The notes: generated by a model from the sequence alone, not told the origin. Shown: positions 25,818 through 35,091, counted from the first letter of the stretch. The stretch: 64,000 nucleotides of DNA from Actinoplanes teichomyceticus ATCC 31121 (GCF_003711105.1 NZ_CP023865.1:5913501-5977500), one strand, 5' to 3'. Made by a program: numbers and translations.

Positions 25818-27005
25818 TCAGGTCAACCGGACCTGGATGCCGTTCGACGCCGCCTGGGCGCTCCCGTTGATCCGGAACGCGGTGTCCCCGCTCTGTGACC
25901 GGCGCGTCCCGGAGTAGTCGGTGTAGTCGGCGCTCCAGCGCACCCGCCCGGCGCCGTCGTCGGCGAGCTGCACCGCCGAGCCGCCGAACCACATCACGCT
26001 GTCGGTGCGCACGCTGACCGCCGGGTACGCCGTGATCGTCCACCGGACGGTCACCGCCGTACCGGGCACGTTCAGCCCGAACGGGCAGCCGGCCGGCTGC
26101 GCGCGGGTGCTCGTGGCGCACCGGTCGAGGGCGGCGCGCACCTGCCGCTGGATGTCCTGCTCCGCGCCGGCGGCCAGCTCGGGCACCCCGAAACGCAGCG
26201 CCGCGCCGTACCCGGAGAAGCCGTTGGCCTGCGCGACCGCGCTCACCCGGCTCTCCGCCAGCAGCGTGTTGCCGGCCGCGGTGGCCTCGTACGCCCCGGG
26301 GAAGGCCGCGGTCACCCGCTCCGCCGGGGCCAGCCGGACCCCGTTCACGCTGACCTCGCGCCCGCGCTGCCCGTCGACACCGACCAGCACGAACGGCACC
26401 CGCAGCCGGTAGTCGCCGCCGTCGCCGCGCACCACCACGACGGTCTGGGCGACGGTCCGGTCGCCGGCGCGGTAGCGGGCCTCGACGGTGTACACGTCGG
26501 CGCCGTCCCGCGCCGCGCGCTGCGCCCGGCCGATCCGCACGTCCCGGGGCCGCCACCGGTCCCGGGCCAGGGCCGCGTCGCTGAGCAGCGGGTATCGCGC
26601 GGGGTCGAACCCGTCGGCGGTGGCGACCAGCTCCAGGGCGGCGGCGGCGTCGCCGTCGCCGAGCGCGTCGAAGTAGTCCCCGGCGGCCGACTCCGGGCCG
26701 CCACCGGTCAGTCTCGTCACCCCGGCGACCAGCCCACCGGCCAGCAGCAGCGCGCCGACCACCGCCACCGCGAGCAGGGCGGCGCGGCGGCCCGGGCGGG
26801 TCTCGCGGGCGTACGCGGCGGCCGGGCCCAGGGTCAGGGTCGGACCGGGAAACGCCGGCGCGGGCGGTCCCGGCGGCGGCGGCGCGGCGACCACGGCCGG
26901 CGTGCCGCAGTAGGGGCACCAGTCCCGGCCCGCCGGCACGTCACCCCCGCAGCGGAAGCAGAGGCCGCTGTCCGTATCCGCGCTCCGTGGCCGGGTCATC
27001 CGCAC
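25818..27005 (-). CDS. Zinc-ribbon, single-pass membrane protein
   Basis: 395 residues. A cytoplasmic zinc ribbon uses C16-x2-C19 and C30-x2-C33 (CFRC, CPYC). A Pro/Ala linker and one transmembrane helix (about 74-96) lead to an external region of about 290 residues in two repeated SnoaL/NTF2-like or DUF-type halves (beta-rich, with PARYPLLSDAAL and later YPAVSVRTDSVMWFGG). A GTG (27005) and an ATG (26999) are possible starts. This layout is common in actinobacterial membrane sensors of unknown function. It is divergent from the AraC-type gene and upstream of the membrane-protein gene. Confidence 0.7.
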   Translation of the reverse strand: MRMTRPRSADTDSGLCFRCGGDVPAGRDWCPYCGTPAVVAAPPPPGPPAPAFPGPTLTLGPAAAYARETRPGRRAALLAVAVVGALLLAGGLVAGVTRLTGGGPESAAGDYFDALGDGDAAAALELVATADGFDPARYPLLSDAALARDRWRPRDVRIGRAQRAARDGADVYTVEARYRAGDRTVAQTVVVVRGDGGDYRLRVPFVLVGVDGQRGREVSVNGVRLAPAERVTAAFPGAYEATAAGNTLLAESRVSAVAQANGFSGYGAALRFGVPELAAGAEQDIQRQVRAALDRCATSTRAQPAGCPFGLNVPGTAVTVRWTITAYPAVSVRTDSVMWFGGSAVQLADDGAGRVRWSADYTDYSGTRRSQSGDTAFRINGSAQAASNGIQVRLT

Positions 27006-27115
27006 TCCGTAGACGGGTCACCGCTAACCGGAACGCTACACGAACCGGTGCGCACCGGACAGCCGGTTCGAGACCGGCCGACCGCCGGAAAACGCCGCTG
27101 CCTACACTGACCGGC

Positions 27116-28108
27116 ATGCCGGAGCGCCTGTTCCTGGTCGTCGCGTACGACGGCGCGGAGCTGCTCGACATCGCCTGCGTCACCTCGGCCCTGGACATCG
27201 CGAACCGGATCGGCGCCGGCCCGCCGTACCGGGCGGTGCTGGCCACACTCGGCGGCCGCGCGGTCGCCTGCGACTCCGGCCTGCGCCTGGAGTCCGGCGC
27301 CGAGCTGGAACGGATCAACGAGCCGCTCGACACCCTGCTGGTCACCGGGGGCACCGGGCACGAGCGGGCGGCCGCCAGCGCGCGCCTGGTCGGGCACGTG
27401 CGCCGGCTCGCCCCGCTGGCCCGCCGGGTCGCCTCGGTCTGCACCGGGTCGACGATCCTGGCCGAGGCCGGCCTGCTCACCGACCGCCGGGCCACCACCC
27501 ACTGGATGTACGCCGCCACCCTGGCCGACCGTTACCCGGACGTGCTGGTCGACGCCGAGCCGGTGTGGATCCGCGACGGGCACGTCGCCACCTCGGGCGG
27601 CGTGACCAGCGCCCTGGACCTGACCCTGGCGCTGATCGAGGAGGACAACGGCCCCGCGGTGGCCCGCGGTGTCGCCCTCGGCACGGTCGCCTACCTGCAG
27701 CGGCCCGGCGGGCAGGCGCAGATCAGCATGTTCCTGGCCCGGCGCGGCACGGAGGACTTCGTGGTACGCCGGGCCACCGACCACATCGCCGCCCACCTCA
27801 CCGACGACCTGACCACCGGCGCCCTGGCCCACCGGTTCGGGGTCAGCCAGCGGCACCTGTCCCGGCTGTTCCACACCTATGTGCAGCTCACCCCGGCCCA
27901 GTACGTCCGGCGGGCGCGCACCGAGGCGGCCGCGCACCTGCTCACCGCGACCGCGTTGCCGCTGGCGGCCATCGCGCGCCGCTGCGGTTTCGGCTCGACC
28001 GAGTCGCTGCGCCAGGCGTTCCAGGACCGGTTCGGCGCCCCGCCGTCGAGGTACCGATCGCAGAGATCCGGCACGACTGCCCACGGATCCGGACCGCCCG
28101 CCCGCTGA
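27116..28108 (+). CDS. GlxA-type AraC transcriptional regulator (DJ-1/PfpI domain)
   Basis: 330 residues: a DJ-1/PfpI-like domain (about 1-190) and a C-terminal AraC-type double HTH (about 220-320, ALAHRFGVSQRHLSRLFHTY and AIARRCGFGSTESLRQAF). The cysteine of the nucleophile elbow is in SVCTGSTIL. Such proteins, known from GlxA and ArgR-type regulators, sense metabolites through the DJ-1 domain. It is followed after 39 bases by a second DJ-1/PfpI gene on the same strand, so it may regulate or act with that protein. Confidence 0.93.
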   Translation: MPERLFLVVAYDGAELLDIACVTSALDIANRIGAGPPYRAVLATLGGRAVACDSGLRLESGAELERINEPLDTLLVTGGTGHERAAASARLVGHVRRLAPLARRVASVCTGSTILAEAGLLTDRRATTHWMYAATLADRYPDVLVDAEPVWIRDGHVATSGGVTSALDLTLALIEEDNGPAVARGVALGTVAYLQRPGGQAQISMFLARRGTEDFVVRRATDHIAAHLTDDLTTGALAHRFGVSQRHLSRLFHTYVQLTPAQYVRRARTEAAAHLLTATALPLAAIARRCGFGSTESLRQAFQDRFGAPPSRYRSQRSGTTAHGSGPPAR

Positions 28109-28147
28109 GACACGCCCGCGCGCGACCGGGCCGGGCAGCATCGAGCC

Positions 28148-28888
28148 ATGCAGATCGCCATCGTCCTCTATCCCGGCATGACCGCCCTGGACGCCATCGG
28201 CCCGTACGAGATCCTCCGGTTCCTGCCGGACGCCGAGATCCGCTTCGTCGGCGCCGAGACCGGCCCGGTGCTGACCGACAGCGCGGTGCTGGCGCTCGGC
28301 GTCACCCACACGTTCGCGCAGACGCCGCGCCCGGACGTGGTGCTGGTGCCCGGCTCCGGTCCGAACACCGCCACCGCGATGGCCGACCGGCGGCTGACCG
28401 ACTGGCTGCGCCAGGTGCACGAGACCACCGCCTGGACCACGTCGGTGTGCTCGGGCGCGCTGGTCCTGGCCGCCGCGGGGCTGCTCGACGGGCGACCGGC
28501 CACCACGCACTGGATCGCCCAGGGCGCCCTGGCGGCCTTCGGCGCGCAGCCGCGCCGCGACGAGCGGATCGTCCGGTCCGAGCGGATCATCACCGCCGCC
28601 GGGGTGTCCGCGGGGCTGGACCTGGCCCTGTGGCTGAGCGGGGAGATCGCCGGCCGCGACCACGCCGAGATGATCCAGCTCTACATCGAGTACGACCCGC
28701 AGCCGCCGTTCGACGCCGGGCACCCGAGCAAGGCCCGCGAGGAGATCTTCGACCGCGCGAAGCGGCTCGGCCGCCAGATCGCGATGAGCCCCGGCGAGTT
28801 CCGGGCCGCCGCGACCGTGGCGTGGCGCCGGGCGGTCAGCCCCAGACCCGCAGGAAGAGGTTTCCGAGTACGTCGAGGATCAGTGTGA
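28148..28888 (+). CDS. DJ-1/PfpI-family protein
   Basis: A 246-residue single DJ-1/PfpI domain with SVCSGALVLAAAG as nucleophile elbow (Cys) and LVPGSGPNTA nearby, most like isonitrile hydratase/InhA-type or cytoplasmic PfpI-like proteins. ATG 28148. The last 17 or so codons overlap the antisense end of the next gene (28836-28888), so the C-terminal tail is Arg-rich and atypical. It is probably one operon with the GlxA-type gene upstream. The reaction is undetermined. Confidence 0.88.
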   Translation: MQIAIVLYPGMTALDAIGPYEILRFLPDAEIRFVGAETGPVLTDSAVLALGVTHTFAQTPRPDVVLVPGSGPNTATAMADRRLTDWLRQVHETTAWTTSVCSGALVLAAAGLLDGRPATTHWIAQGALAAFGAQPRRDERIVRSERIITAAGVSAGLDLALWLSGEIAGRDHAEMIQLYIEYDPQPPFDAGHPSKAREEIFDRAKRLGRQIAMSPGEFRAAATVAWRRAVSPRPAGRGFRVRRGSV

Positions 28889-29513
28889 CCAGCGGATATC
28901 CGCCCGGGAAGAGGCTGAGCACGAGCAGCAGCAGGATGCCGATGTTCCGGTCTTCGAACCACAGCCGCATCCACTGCAGACCCGCGCCCGGCCGGCGCAC
29001 CGCGTTGTAGACGATCCCGAACCCGTCCAGCGGCGGGATCGGGATCAACGCGAGCAGCCCGAACGCGAGCAGCCCGACGCCGAGCGAGAGCAGCACCTGC
29101 TGGGCGTACGGCAGTCCCGGATCCACCCCGTGCAACACGTCGCCCACCCGCAGCACCTGGAACGGGGTGGCGTCCGGCGACGACAGCGCGGCCCCGGCCA
29201 GCACCAGCTCACCGGCGAGGATGCAGGCGACCGGGCCGGCCGCGAAGACCGCGGCGGCCCGGCCCCGGCCCCGCCAGCGGGGCACCTCGTCGACGCTCAA
29301 CTGCCGGCCCCAGCCCATCCCGCCGAGCGCGGCGCCGACCGCGCCGAACGGGTCCAGGTCGTGGCGCAGGCTGGGCAGCGTCGGCTCGGTGCGGTGGGCC
29401 AGGGCGACCGTCCGGGCGGTGAAGCGGATGGCGACCGCGCGCAGCAGCACCGCGCAGAGGAAGGAGACGACCAGCGCGACGAACGCGACCGGTGTCCCGA
29501 GCGCGAAGAGCAC
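28836..29513 (-). CDS. Site-2-protease (M50)-like membrane protein without HExxH
   Basis: 225 residues with four to five hydrophobic segments. The middle resembles M50 site-2 proteases: HDLDPFGAVGAALGGMGWG corresponds to the HLDPFG...GWG region, and PIPPLDGFGI corresponds to the LDG motif that supplies the third zinc ligand. The HExxH motif normally found in the first helix is absent; that segment reads FLCAVLLRAVAIRF. It is therefore either catalytically dead or only S2P-like. In the minus-strand order it is upstream of the two DJ-1 genes on the opposite strand and starts 11 bases from the ParA stop. Confidence 0.75.
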   Translation of the reverse strand: MLFALGTPVAFVALVVSFLCAVLLRAVAIRFTARTVALAHRTEPTLPSLRHDLDPFGAVGAALGGMGWGRQLSVDEVPRWRGRGRAAAVFAAGPVACILAGELVLAGAALSSPDATPFQVLRVGDVLHGVDPGLPYAQQVLLSLGVGLLAFGLLALIPIPPLDGFGIVYNAVRRPGAGLQWMRLWFEDRNIGILLLLVLSLFPGGYPLVTLILDVLGNLFLRVWG

Positions 29514-29524
29514 GGGGCGGGAAC

Positions 29525-30457
29525 CTACCCTCGTTCTGCCTTGGCGGCGATGACCTCACGGGCCAGCTGGCGGTAGTTGCGGGCGCCGGACGACGCCGGG
29601 TCCAGCGTAGTGATCGGAGCGCCCGCCACGGTCGACTCGGGGAACTTCACCGTCTTGGTGATCACGGTCTGGTAGACCTTGTCGCCGAACGCCTCGACCA
29701 CCCGCTGCAGCACCTGGCGGCAGTGCGTGGTGCGGGAGTCGTACATGGTGGCCAGGATGCCTTCGAGTTCCAGGTCGAAGTTGAGCCGCTCGCGCACCTT
29801 GTCGATGGTGTCCAGCAGCAGGGCCACCCCGCGCAGCGAGAAGAACTCGCACTCCAGCGGGATGAGCACGCCGTGGGCGATGGTCAGCGCGTTGATCGCC
29901 AGCAGGCCCAGCGAGGGCTGGCAGTCGATCAGGATGAAGTCGTACTCCTTGCGGACGCTGCGCAGCGCCCGGGCCAGGGCCATCTCCCGGGCCACCTCGT
30001 TGACCAGCTGGATCTCGGCCGCGGAGAGATCGATGTTGGCCGGCAGCAGGTGCAGCCCGGCGACATCGGTCTTGATGATGACGTCCTCGGTGGTGACGTC
30101 GTCCTGCATGAGCAGGTTGTAGACGCTCAGGTCGAGGTTGTGCGGGTTGACCCCCAGGCCGACCGAGCAGGCGCCCTGCGGGTCGAAGTCGACCAGCAGC
30201 ACCTTGCGCCCGTACTCGGCGAGGGCGGCGCCCAGATTGATCGTGGTGGTCGTCTTGCCGACGCCACCCTTCTGGTTCGCCAGCGCGATGATCCGTGCCG
30301 GGCCGTGCCGATCGGTCGGCATCGGCTCGGGGATCGGACGGCGCATCGTGTACGCCGTGGGGTCGGCAGGACCGAGGTCGGCGCCCAGATCCAGGGAATT
30401 CTGCTGCTCGCGGAGCGTGGAAGTCCAGGCCTCCGCACGCTCGCCGTTCCCTGACAT
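29525..30457 (-). CDS. parA: ParA/Soj chromosome-partitioning ATPase
   Basis: A cytoplasmic, DNA-associating ATPase that with ParB moves chromosome origins. 310 residues with deviant Walker A KGGVGKTTTT at 63-72, Walker A' region LLVDFDPQG and a Walker B segment (FILIDCQPSLG). The first 50 residues are a variable N-terminal extension. Start ATG 30457 follows a GGAGG-like site about 12 bases upstream. No parB or parS site is visible nearby, which matches the M. tuberculosis parA (Rv1708) of the scpAB cluster, distinct from the oriC soj. The next upstream gene is xerD. Confidence 0.93.
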   Translation of the reverse strand: MSGNGERAEAWTSTLREQQNSLDLGADLGPADPTAYTMRRPIPEPMPTDRHGPARIIALANQKGGVGKTTTTINLGAALAEYGRKVLLVDFDPQGACSVGLGVNPHNLDLSVYNLLMQDDVTTEDVIIKTDVAGLHLLPANIDLSAAEIQLVNEVAREMALARALRSVRKEYDFILIDCQPSLGLLAINALTIAHGVLIPLECEFFSLRGVALLLDTIDKVRERLNFDLELEGILATMYDSRTTHCRQVLQRVVEAFGDKVYQTVITKTVKFPESTVAGAPITTLDPASSGARNYRQLAREVIAAKAERG

Positions 30458-30557
30458 CGCCCTCGCCCCCTCCCGGCTCGATGCCCGACTGTACGCCACA
30501 CGAGCCGCCCCATCGGGGTCAGCCGTTCGGCGTGTCGCACCTAAGGGTGCGCAGCTT

Positions 30558-31472
30558 CTAACGAGCGCGCGGGTGAGAGGTCGCGTAGACCTCCCGCAGG
30601 CGCTCGACGGTCACCAGGGTATACACCTGCGTCGTGGTGACCGAGGCGTGTCCCAGCAGTTCCTGTACCACCCGCACGTCGGCCCCGCCGTCGAGCAGAT
30701 GCGTGGCGTAGGAGTGACGCAGCGTGTGCGGGCTGACCGCGTACGGGCCGTCCACCGGGAGTCCGGCCACGGTCGCGCAGCGGTGCAGGACGGTCCAGGC
30801 GCTCTGCCGGGACAGCCGGCCGCCCCGGGCGTTGAGGAAGATCGCCGGGGTGCCGCGGCCGGCCTCGGCCAGCGCGGGCCGGGCGCGTACCAGGTAGGCC
30901 TGCAACGCGGCCCGGGCGTAGCCGCCGACCGGGACCAGCCGGGTCCGGCCGCCCTTGCCACGCAGCAGCGCGCCGCTCGGCTCGCCCAGCTCCAGGTCGT
31001 CGAGGTCCGCGCCGACCGCCTCGGAGATCCGCGCCCCGGTGCCGTAGAGGAACTCCAGCAGGGCGCGGTCGCGCAGGCCCAGCGCGGTGTCCCCGGCCGG
31101 GACCGCGAGCAGCCGGCCGACCTGGTCCACGTCGAGCGCCTTGGGCAGCCGCCGGGGCGGGGCCGGCGGGCGCACGTCGGCGGCGGCGTCGTGGGCGACC
31201 AGCCGCTCGCGGACGGCGAACCGGTGCAGGCCGCGCACCGCGCTGATGGCGCGGGCCGCCGACGACGAGGCCAGCCCGCCGTCGCGCAGCGCGGCGAGGT
31301 GCCCACTGACGTCGGCCGGGCGCACCTGCGCCAGGTCCTCGATCCCGGCGGCGGCCAGCTGCTCGGCGTAGCGGTCCAGGTCCCGGCGGTAGGAGGCGAG
31401 CGTGTTGCGCGACAGGCCACGCTCCACACCGAGATGGTCCAGGTAGGCCTGGATGGCGGATGCGAGTGTCAG
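30558..31472 (-). CDS. xerD: Tyrosine recombinase XerD
   Basis: 304 residues, normal for XerD, which with XerC resolves chromosome dimers at dif. The SAM-like core-binding domain covers about 5-85. The catalytic domain has Arg (GTGARISE), Lys (GKGGRTR), HTLRH, LLGH and the nucleophile Tyr in QVYTLV. No ATG, GTG or TTG gives a plausible start; a CTG at 31472 has GGAGGT 6 bases upstream and the ald stop overlaps it as CTGA. I therefore call an unusual CTG start. The order ald-xerD-parA is on one strand and translationally coupled at this joint. Confidence 0.9.
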   Translation of the reverse strand: MTLASAIQAYLDHLGVERGLSRNTLASYRRDLDRYAEQLAAAGIEDLAQVRPADVSGHLAALRDGGLASSSAARAISAVRGLHRFAVRERLVAHDAAADVRPPAPPRRLPKALDVDQVGRLLAVPAGDTALGLRDRALLEFLYGTGARISEAVGADLDDLELGEPSGALLRGKGGRTRLVPVGGYARAALQAYLVRARPALAEAGRGTPAIFLNARGGRLSRQSAWTVLHRCATVAGLPVDGPYAVSPHTLRHSYATHLLDGGADVRVVQELLGHASVTTTQVYTLVTVERLREVYATSHPRAR

Positions 31473-32584
31473 CTGAGCACCTCCGTCAGCGATGTCGCCG
31501 GCAGGCCGTGCGCCTCGGCCACCGGCCCGTAGACGACCTGCCCGTCGTGCGTGTTCAGGCCGGCGGCCAGCGCCGGGTCGCGCCGCAGCGCGTCGCGCCA
31601 GCCGTGGTTGGCCAGTTCCAGAGCGTACGGGAGGGTGACGTTGGTGAGCGCGTAGGTGCTGGTGTGCGGCACCGCCCCGGGCATGTTGGCGACGCAGTAG
31701 AACATCGATCCGTACACCCGGTAGGTCGGGTCGTCGTGGATGGTCGGCCGGGACGCCTCGAAGCAGCCGCCCTGGTCGATCGAGACGTCCACCAGCACAC
31801 TGCCCGGCTTCATCCGTTCCACCAGGTCGTTGGAGATCAACCGGGGCGCTTTCGCGCCCGGCACCAGGACCGCGCCCACCACCAGGTCCGCGTCGAGCAC
31901 GGCGCGTTCGATCTCGTACGCGTTGGAGGCCACCGTCCGCAGATGGCCCCGGTAGTCGGCGTCGGCCGCGCGCAGCCGCGCGATGTTCTTGTCCAGCAGC
32001 AGCACCTGGGCCTGCATCCCGAGCGCGATGGCGGCCGCGTTCATCCCGGCCACGCCGGCGCCGAGCACCACCACCTTGGCCCCGTACACCCCGGGCACGC
32101 CGCCCATCAGCACGCCGCGCCCGCCGCCCTGCCGCATCAGGTGGTACGCCCCGACCTGCGGCGCCAGCCGGCCGGCCACCTCGGACATCGGGGCCAGCAG
32201 CGGCAGCGAGCGGTCCGGCAGCTCGACCGTCTCGTACGCGATCCCGGTCACCCGGCGGTCGAGCAGCGCATCGGTGCAGTCCTTGGACGCCGCGAGGTGC
32301 AGGTAGGTGAAGAGCGTCTGGCCCGCTCGCATCCGGTGGTGCTCGCTGGCCACCGGCTCCTTGACCTTGAGGATCAGCTCGCCCTCGGCCCACACCGCGT
32401 CGGCGTCGGGCAGGATGGTGGCGCCGGCCTCACGGAAGTCGCTGTCGGTGATCGACGAACCGAGACCGGCGGCGCTCTGCACGAACACCTCGTGCCCGGC
32501 CCGGCTGAACTCGAAGACGCCGGCCGGGGTGATCGCCACCCGGAACTCGTTGTTCTTGACCTCGCTGGGAATGCCGACCCTCAC
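31469..32584 (-). CDS. ald: Alanine dehydrogenase
   Basis: NAD-dependent interconversion of L-alanine with pyruvate and ammonia. 371 residues. The catalytic Lys75 (KVKEP) and His96 (TYLHLAAS) are at the same positions as in Bacillus and Mycobacterium enzymes. The Rossmann motif is [14 protein letters not shown], and an Asp in [11 protein letters not shown] is the catalytic acid region. Start GTG 32584 with GGGAGAA about 8 bases upstream. Its final TCAGCTGA overlaps the xerD start, coupling nitrogen and alanine metabolism to xerD translation. In M. tuberculosis ald lies elsewhere. Confidence 0.97.
   Translation of the reverse strand: MRVGIPSEVKNNEFRVAITPAGVFEFSRAGHEVFVQSAAGLGSSITDSDFREAGATILPDADAVWAEGELILKVKEPVASEHHRMRAGQTLFTYLHLAASKDCTDALLDRRVTGIAYETVELPDRSLPLLAPMSEVAGRLAPQVGAYHLMRQGGGRGVLMGGVPGVYGAKVVVLGAGVAGMNAAAIALGMQAQVLLLDKNIARLRAADADYRGHLRTVASNAYEIERAVLDADLVVGAVLVPGAKAPRLISNDLVERMKPGSVLVDVSIDQGGCFEASRPTIHDDPTYRVYGSMFYCVANMPGAVPHTSTYALTNVTLPYALELANHGWRDALRRDPALAAGLNTHDGQVVYGPVAEAHGLPATSLTEVLS
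31479..31484 (-). promoter_or_regulatory. Ribosome binding site for the CTG start of xerD
   Basis: GGAGGT on the minus strand lies six bases before CTG 31472, inside the last ald codons. The strength of this site and its spacing decide the start of xerD, because no conventional start codon is in reach. Confidence 0.8.
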
Positions 32585-32732
32585 ACCATTCTCCCTGCGT
32601 CACCGCGACGTTGCGCTGCGCGATATGTCCCTATCCGCCGCAGACTACCGGCGAGCAGCGCATCTTTACCGGTTCATACGCACTGATCCCCTCCTTGACG
32701 CCGCCCCGGTGACGAACCGGTACGGTCGCCCG

Positions 32733-33938
32733 ATGACCGGCTTCCCCTGGCTTCTCGTCGACCAGAACAGCGACGGCGCCGACGCCGTCGTGGCGGCGTG
32801 CGCCGACATCGACGGGCTCTTCGCCGACCCGGGTGAGCCGCCGGTCGAGCGCTACACCCTGCTCGGGTGCACGCCGGCCGGCCGGATGCGCACGGCCTGC
32901 GACGGCTTCGGCCCGACCTGGCTGGGCAATATCGGCCTGGAGGCGATCCACCGGTCCGACTCCAAACACCCCCGCGAGTGCTGGGAGTGCACCGAGGAGC
33001 TGCTCGACGTCACCGTGGTGGACGTCCGCCCGGCCGGGTTCGGGGTGTTCGACGTGACCTGCGAGGCTCGGCTGCGGATCGACCCGGAGCAGCGCAAGCG
33101 GCGGCGTGGGCCGGACCGGGCGCCGGAGGCCGACGGGTACGTGCTGACCGGCATCACCGGCGAGGGCGAGGAGAAGTTCGGCACCTGCCAGGACGTGGCC
33201 GGGGTGTTCCGGCCCCGGCCGGAGCGGGCGCCGCGGCCGGCGACGCTGATCGGCTGCCGGCCCGAGCCGCGGCTGCAACGGGCCATCGACGCGTTCCGGC
33301 GCGGCGCCGCCCGGCACCGGCGCATGATCATCGCGTCGATCTTCAGCGTGGCGTACGACGGCACCGCCACGCACATGCTCGACAGCGGGCTGGGCGCGGA
33401 GGTGTCCGGGGTGCGGCCGTCCGCGCTCGGCGACGATCTGGTCGACGTGACCTTCGAGAGCCTGTACGGGGACGCGATCAAAGGCGGTCGCCCGCTCGGG
33501 GCCCGGGAGATCTGGGAGTGCTGGCGGGCGGGGCGGCCGACCGAGGCGGGGCGGTGGGCGGCGTACCCGTCCGCGCTGCGGCACGAGTGGGCCGGGGCGG
33601 CGCTCGCCCACCACCGCCCCGGACCGGACCGGCCGTCCGGGACGACGTACCACCTGGACGGCCGGCACGTCACCGACGAGGACGGCTTCTACTGCGCGAT
33701 CGGCGAGGCGATCAACGGGCCCGGGGGGTACTTCGGGTGGAACGCCGGGGCGCTGCACGACTGCCTGCTCGGCGACTGGGGCGCGGCGCCCGGGTTCCGG
33801 CTGGTCTGGCACGACTCGGCGGTGGCCCGGCGGCACCTGGTGCCCGGCTACGACCGGCGGGACTGGTGCCCGGCGATCACCATGGACCACCTGCTGGCGT
33901 GGCTGGCCGAGGACGGCGTCGAGGTCGAGCTGCGCTGA
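32733..33938 (+). CDS. Barstar-domain protein with a duplicated N-terminal module
   Basis: 401 residues. The C-terminal 95 or so residues form a barstar (RNase inhibitor) domain, with HLDGRHVTDEDGFYCAIGEA, NGPGGYFGWNAGALHDCLLGDWG and RLVWHDS as family markers. Before it lie two related modules of roughly 110-130 residues. Both begin L-x-G-C-x-P-x-x-R-x-x-x-A and contain V-D-V-T-(F/C)-E; Cys-rich patches such as ECWECTEELL recur. I do not recognise that module. The role may be immunity to a barnase-like toxin, but no RNase toxin gene lies beside it. ATG 32733 chosen; the frame reaches 32307 but the upstream part lacks support. Confidence 0.78.
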   Translation: MTGFPWLLVDQNSDGADAVVAACADIDGLFADPGEPPVERYTLLGCTPAGRMRTACDGFGPTWLGNIGLEAIHRSDSKHPRECWECTEELLDVTVVDVRPAGFGVFDVTCEARLRIDPEQRKRRRGPDRAPEADGYVLTGITGEGEEKFGTCQDVAGVFRPRPERAPRPATLIGCRPEPRLQRAIDAFRRGAARHRRMIIASIFSVAYDGTATHMLDSGLGAEVSGVRPSALGDDLVDVTFESLYGDAIKGGRPLGAREIWECWRAGRPTEAGRWAAYPSALRHEWAGAALAHHRPGPDRPSGTTYHLDGRHVTDEDGFYCAIGEAINGPGGYFGWNAGALHDCLLGDWGAAPGFRLVWHDSAVARRHLVPGYDRRDWCPAITMDHLLAWLAEDGVEVELR

Positions 33939-33999
33939 TCCGTACGCCGGCGGCGCGCCGCACCCGGCCGGGACGCCGCACCCGGCCGGGACCTCGCGG

Positions 34000-34401
34000 T
34001 CAGCGGCCGGCCGGGACGTCGCGCCTGTGCAGGGTGAGGCGGTGCGGCTCCACATCCGGCTCGTCCAGCCCGAAGGCGAGGATGCGCCGGGGATGGATCC
34101 GGATGATCGCCTCCGGCTCGGTGATCGCCTCGCCGTGCCCGCGGATCTCCAGGCACCGCACCCGCCACGGGTCCGTCGAGGGCACGTCGTCGACCACGAA
34201 CGCGACCCGCCCGTTGGCCGCCACATTGCGGAACTTGCGGCTGGCCGCCATGTTGTAACCACCGATGTCGATCGTCTCGGTCTCCGGGTTCCACCGGAAC
34301 CCGACCGGGTTGACCTGGGGCGACCCGTCCGGCTGCACCGTCGCCAGCCGCCCCAGGATCTGCCCGGCCAGATACTCGAGCTCCACCGCGCTGAATGTCA
34401 T
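34000..34401 (-). CDS. PPOX-class F420-dependent oxidoreductase
   Basis: 133 residues with a split-barrel flavin/F420 fold (pyridoxamine-phosphate-oxidase-like). Matches include LATVQPDGSPQVNPVGFRWN and VAFVVDDVPSTDPWRVRCLEIRG. Enzymes of this TIGR03618-type group reduce biliverdin or other substrates with F420H2. Its presence agrees with an F420-producing actinobacterium. It faces the maleylpyruvate-isomerase-family gene with its start 54 bases from that gene's stop. Confidence 0.9.
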   Translation of the reverse strand: MTFSAVELEYLAGQILGRLATVQPDGSPQVNPVGFRWNPETETIDIGGYNMAASRKFRNVAANGRVAFVVDDVPSTDPWRVRCLEIRGHGEAITEPEAIIRIHPRRILAFGLDEPDVEPHRLTLHRRDVPAGR

Positions 34402-34455
34402 GCGGCCCAGCCTGCAACCTCAAGCCGGGTGGAGGTCAACCCCGCCGCGCGGCGC

Positions 34456-35091
34456 TCAACCGGCGATCCGCGCGCGCAGCGCGGCCACCCCGCTGCCGTC
34501 GAGCTCGTCCAGCACGACCGGGCGGCCGGTCAGCGCCAGCAGCAACGCCTCCCCGGTGCCGCGCACGGTCAACCCCCAGCCGTGCTCCCACGCCACGTCG
34601 GTGGCGATGAACCGCAGCCCCTCCAGCCGCCCCCTGGGCACGAACGACCCCCGCGCCTTGGGACTGGCCAGAAACTCCAGCGACAGCCGCACCCGCTCCG
34701 GCACCAGCTCGCGGGCCAATCCGAGCGGCCGGCGGATGTCCTGGCCGTGCACCTGCAGGTCGGTCAGCTGACCGAGCGGGCCGACCACCGGCGGGGCGAG
34801 CGAGAACTCGGCGTGCGCCCGCAGCTCCCGGCCGATCTCGTCGGCGGTCAGGTCGGCGGCCAGCTCGCGGACCATCTCGGCGTTGGCCCGGTGGACCCGG
34901 AAGCCGTTGCGCAGCAGGGCCGGCGCGGCCCGGCGGAGGCTGAGCGTCCATGGCGCGCACAGGTGCGCGGCCACCTCGTGCACCGTCCAGGCCGCGCACA
35001 GGCTGCGCGCGCGCAACTGGCCCGGCTGCAACGACTCGATCAGCTCCGCCATCCGGCGCCGCTCATCGGCGATCATCGACACGATGTCCAC
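34456..35091 (-). CDS. Maleylpyruvate isomerase family mycothiol-dependent protein
   Basis: 211 residues in the DinB-like/MDMPI fold: ERRRMAELIESLQPGQLRARSLCAAWTVHEVAAHL is the conserved N-terminal region, and HGQDIRRPLGL a second block. The family uses mycothiol, the low-molecular-weight thiol of actinobacteria, or binds metal through H-x3-D-x3-E-type ligands (here H-E-V-A-A-H-L and HGQDIR). GTG 35091 chosen; ATG 35076 is an alternative and no strong ribosome site separates them. The precise reaction is unknown. Confidence 0.82.
   Translation of the reverse strand: MDIVSMIADERRRMAELIESLQPGQLRARSLCAAWTVHEVAAHLCAPWTLSLRRAAPALLRNGFRVHRANAEMVRELAADLTADEIGRELRAHAEFSLAPPVVGPLGQLTDLQVHGQDIRRPLGLARELVPERVRLSLEFLASPKARGSFVPRGRLEGLRFIATDVAWEHGWGLTVRGTGEALLLALTGRPVVLDELDGSGVAALRARIAG

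Noticed and set aside
29525..32584. parS or dif site near parA and xerD
   Set aside because: No TGTTTCACGTGAAACA-like or dif-like 28-bp inverted motif was found near these genes.
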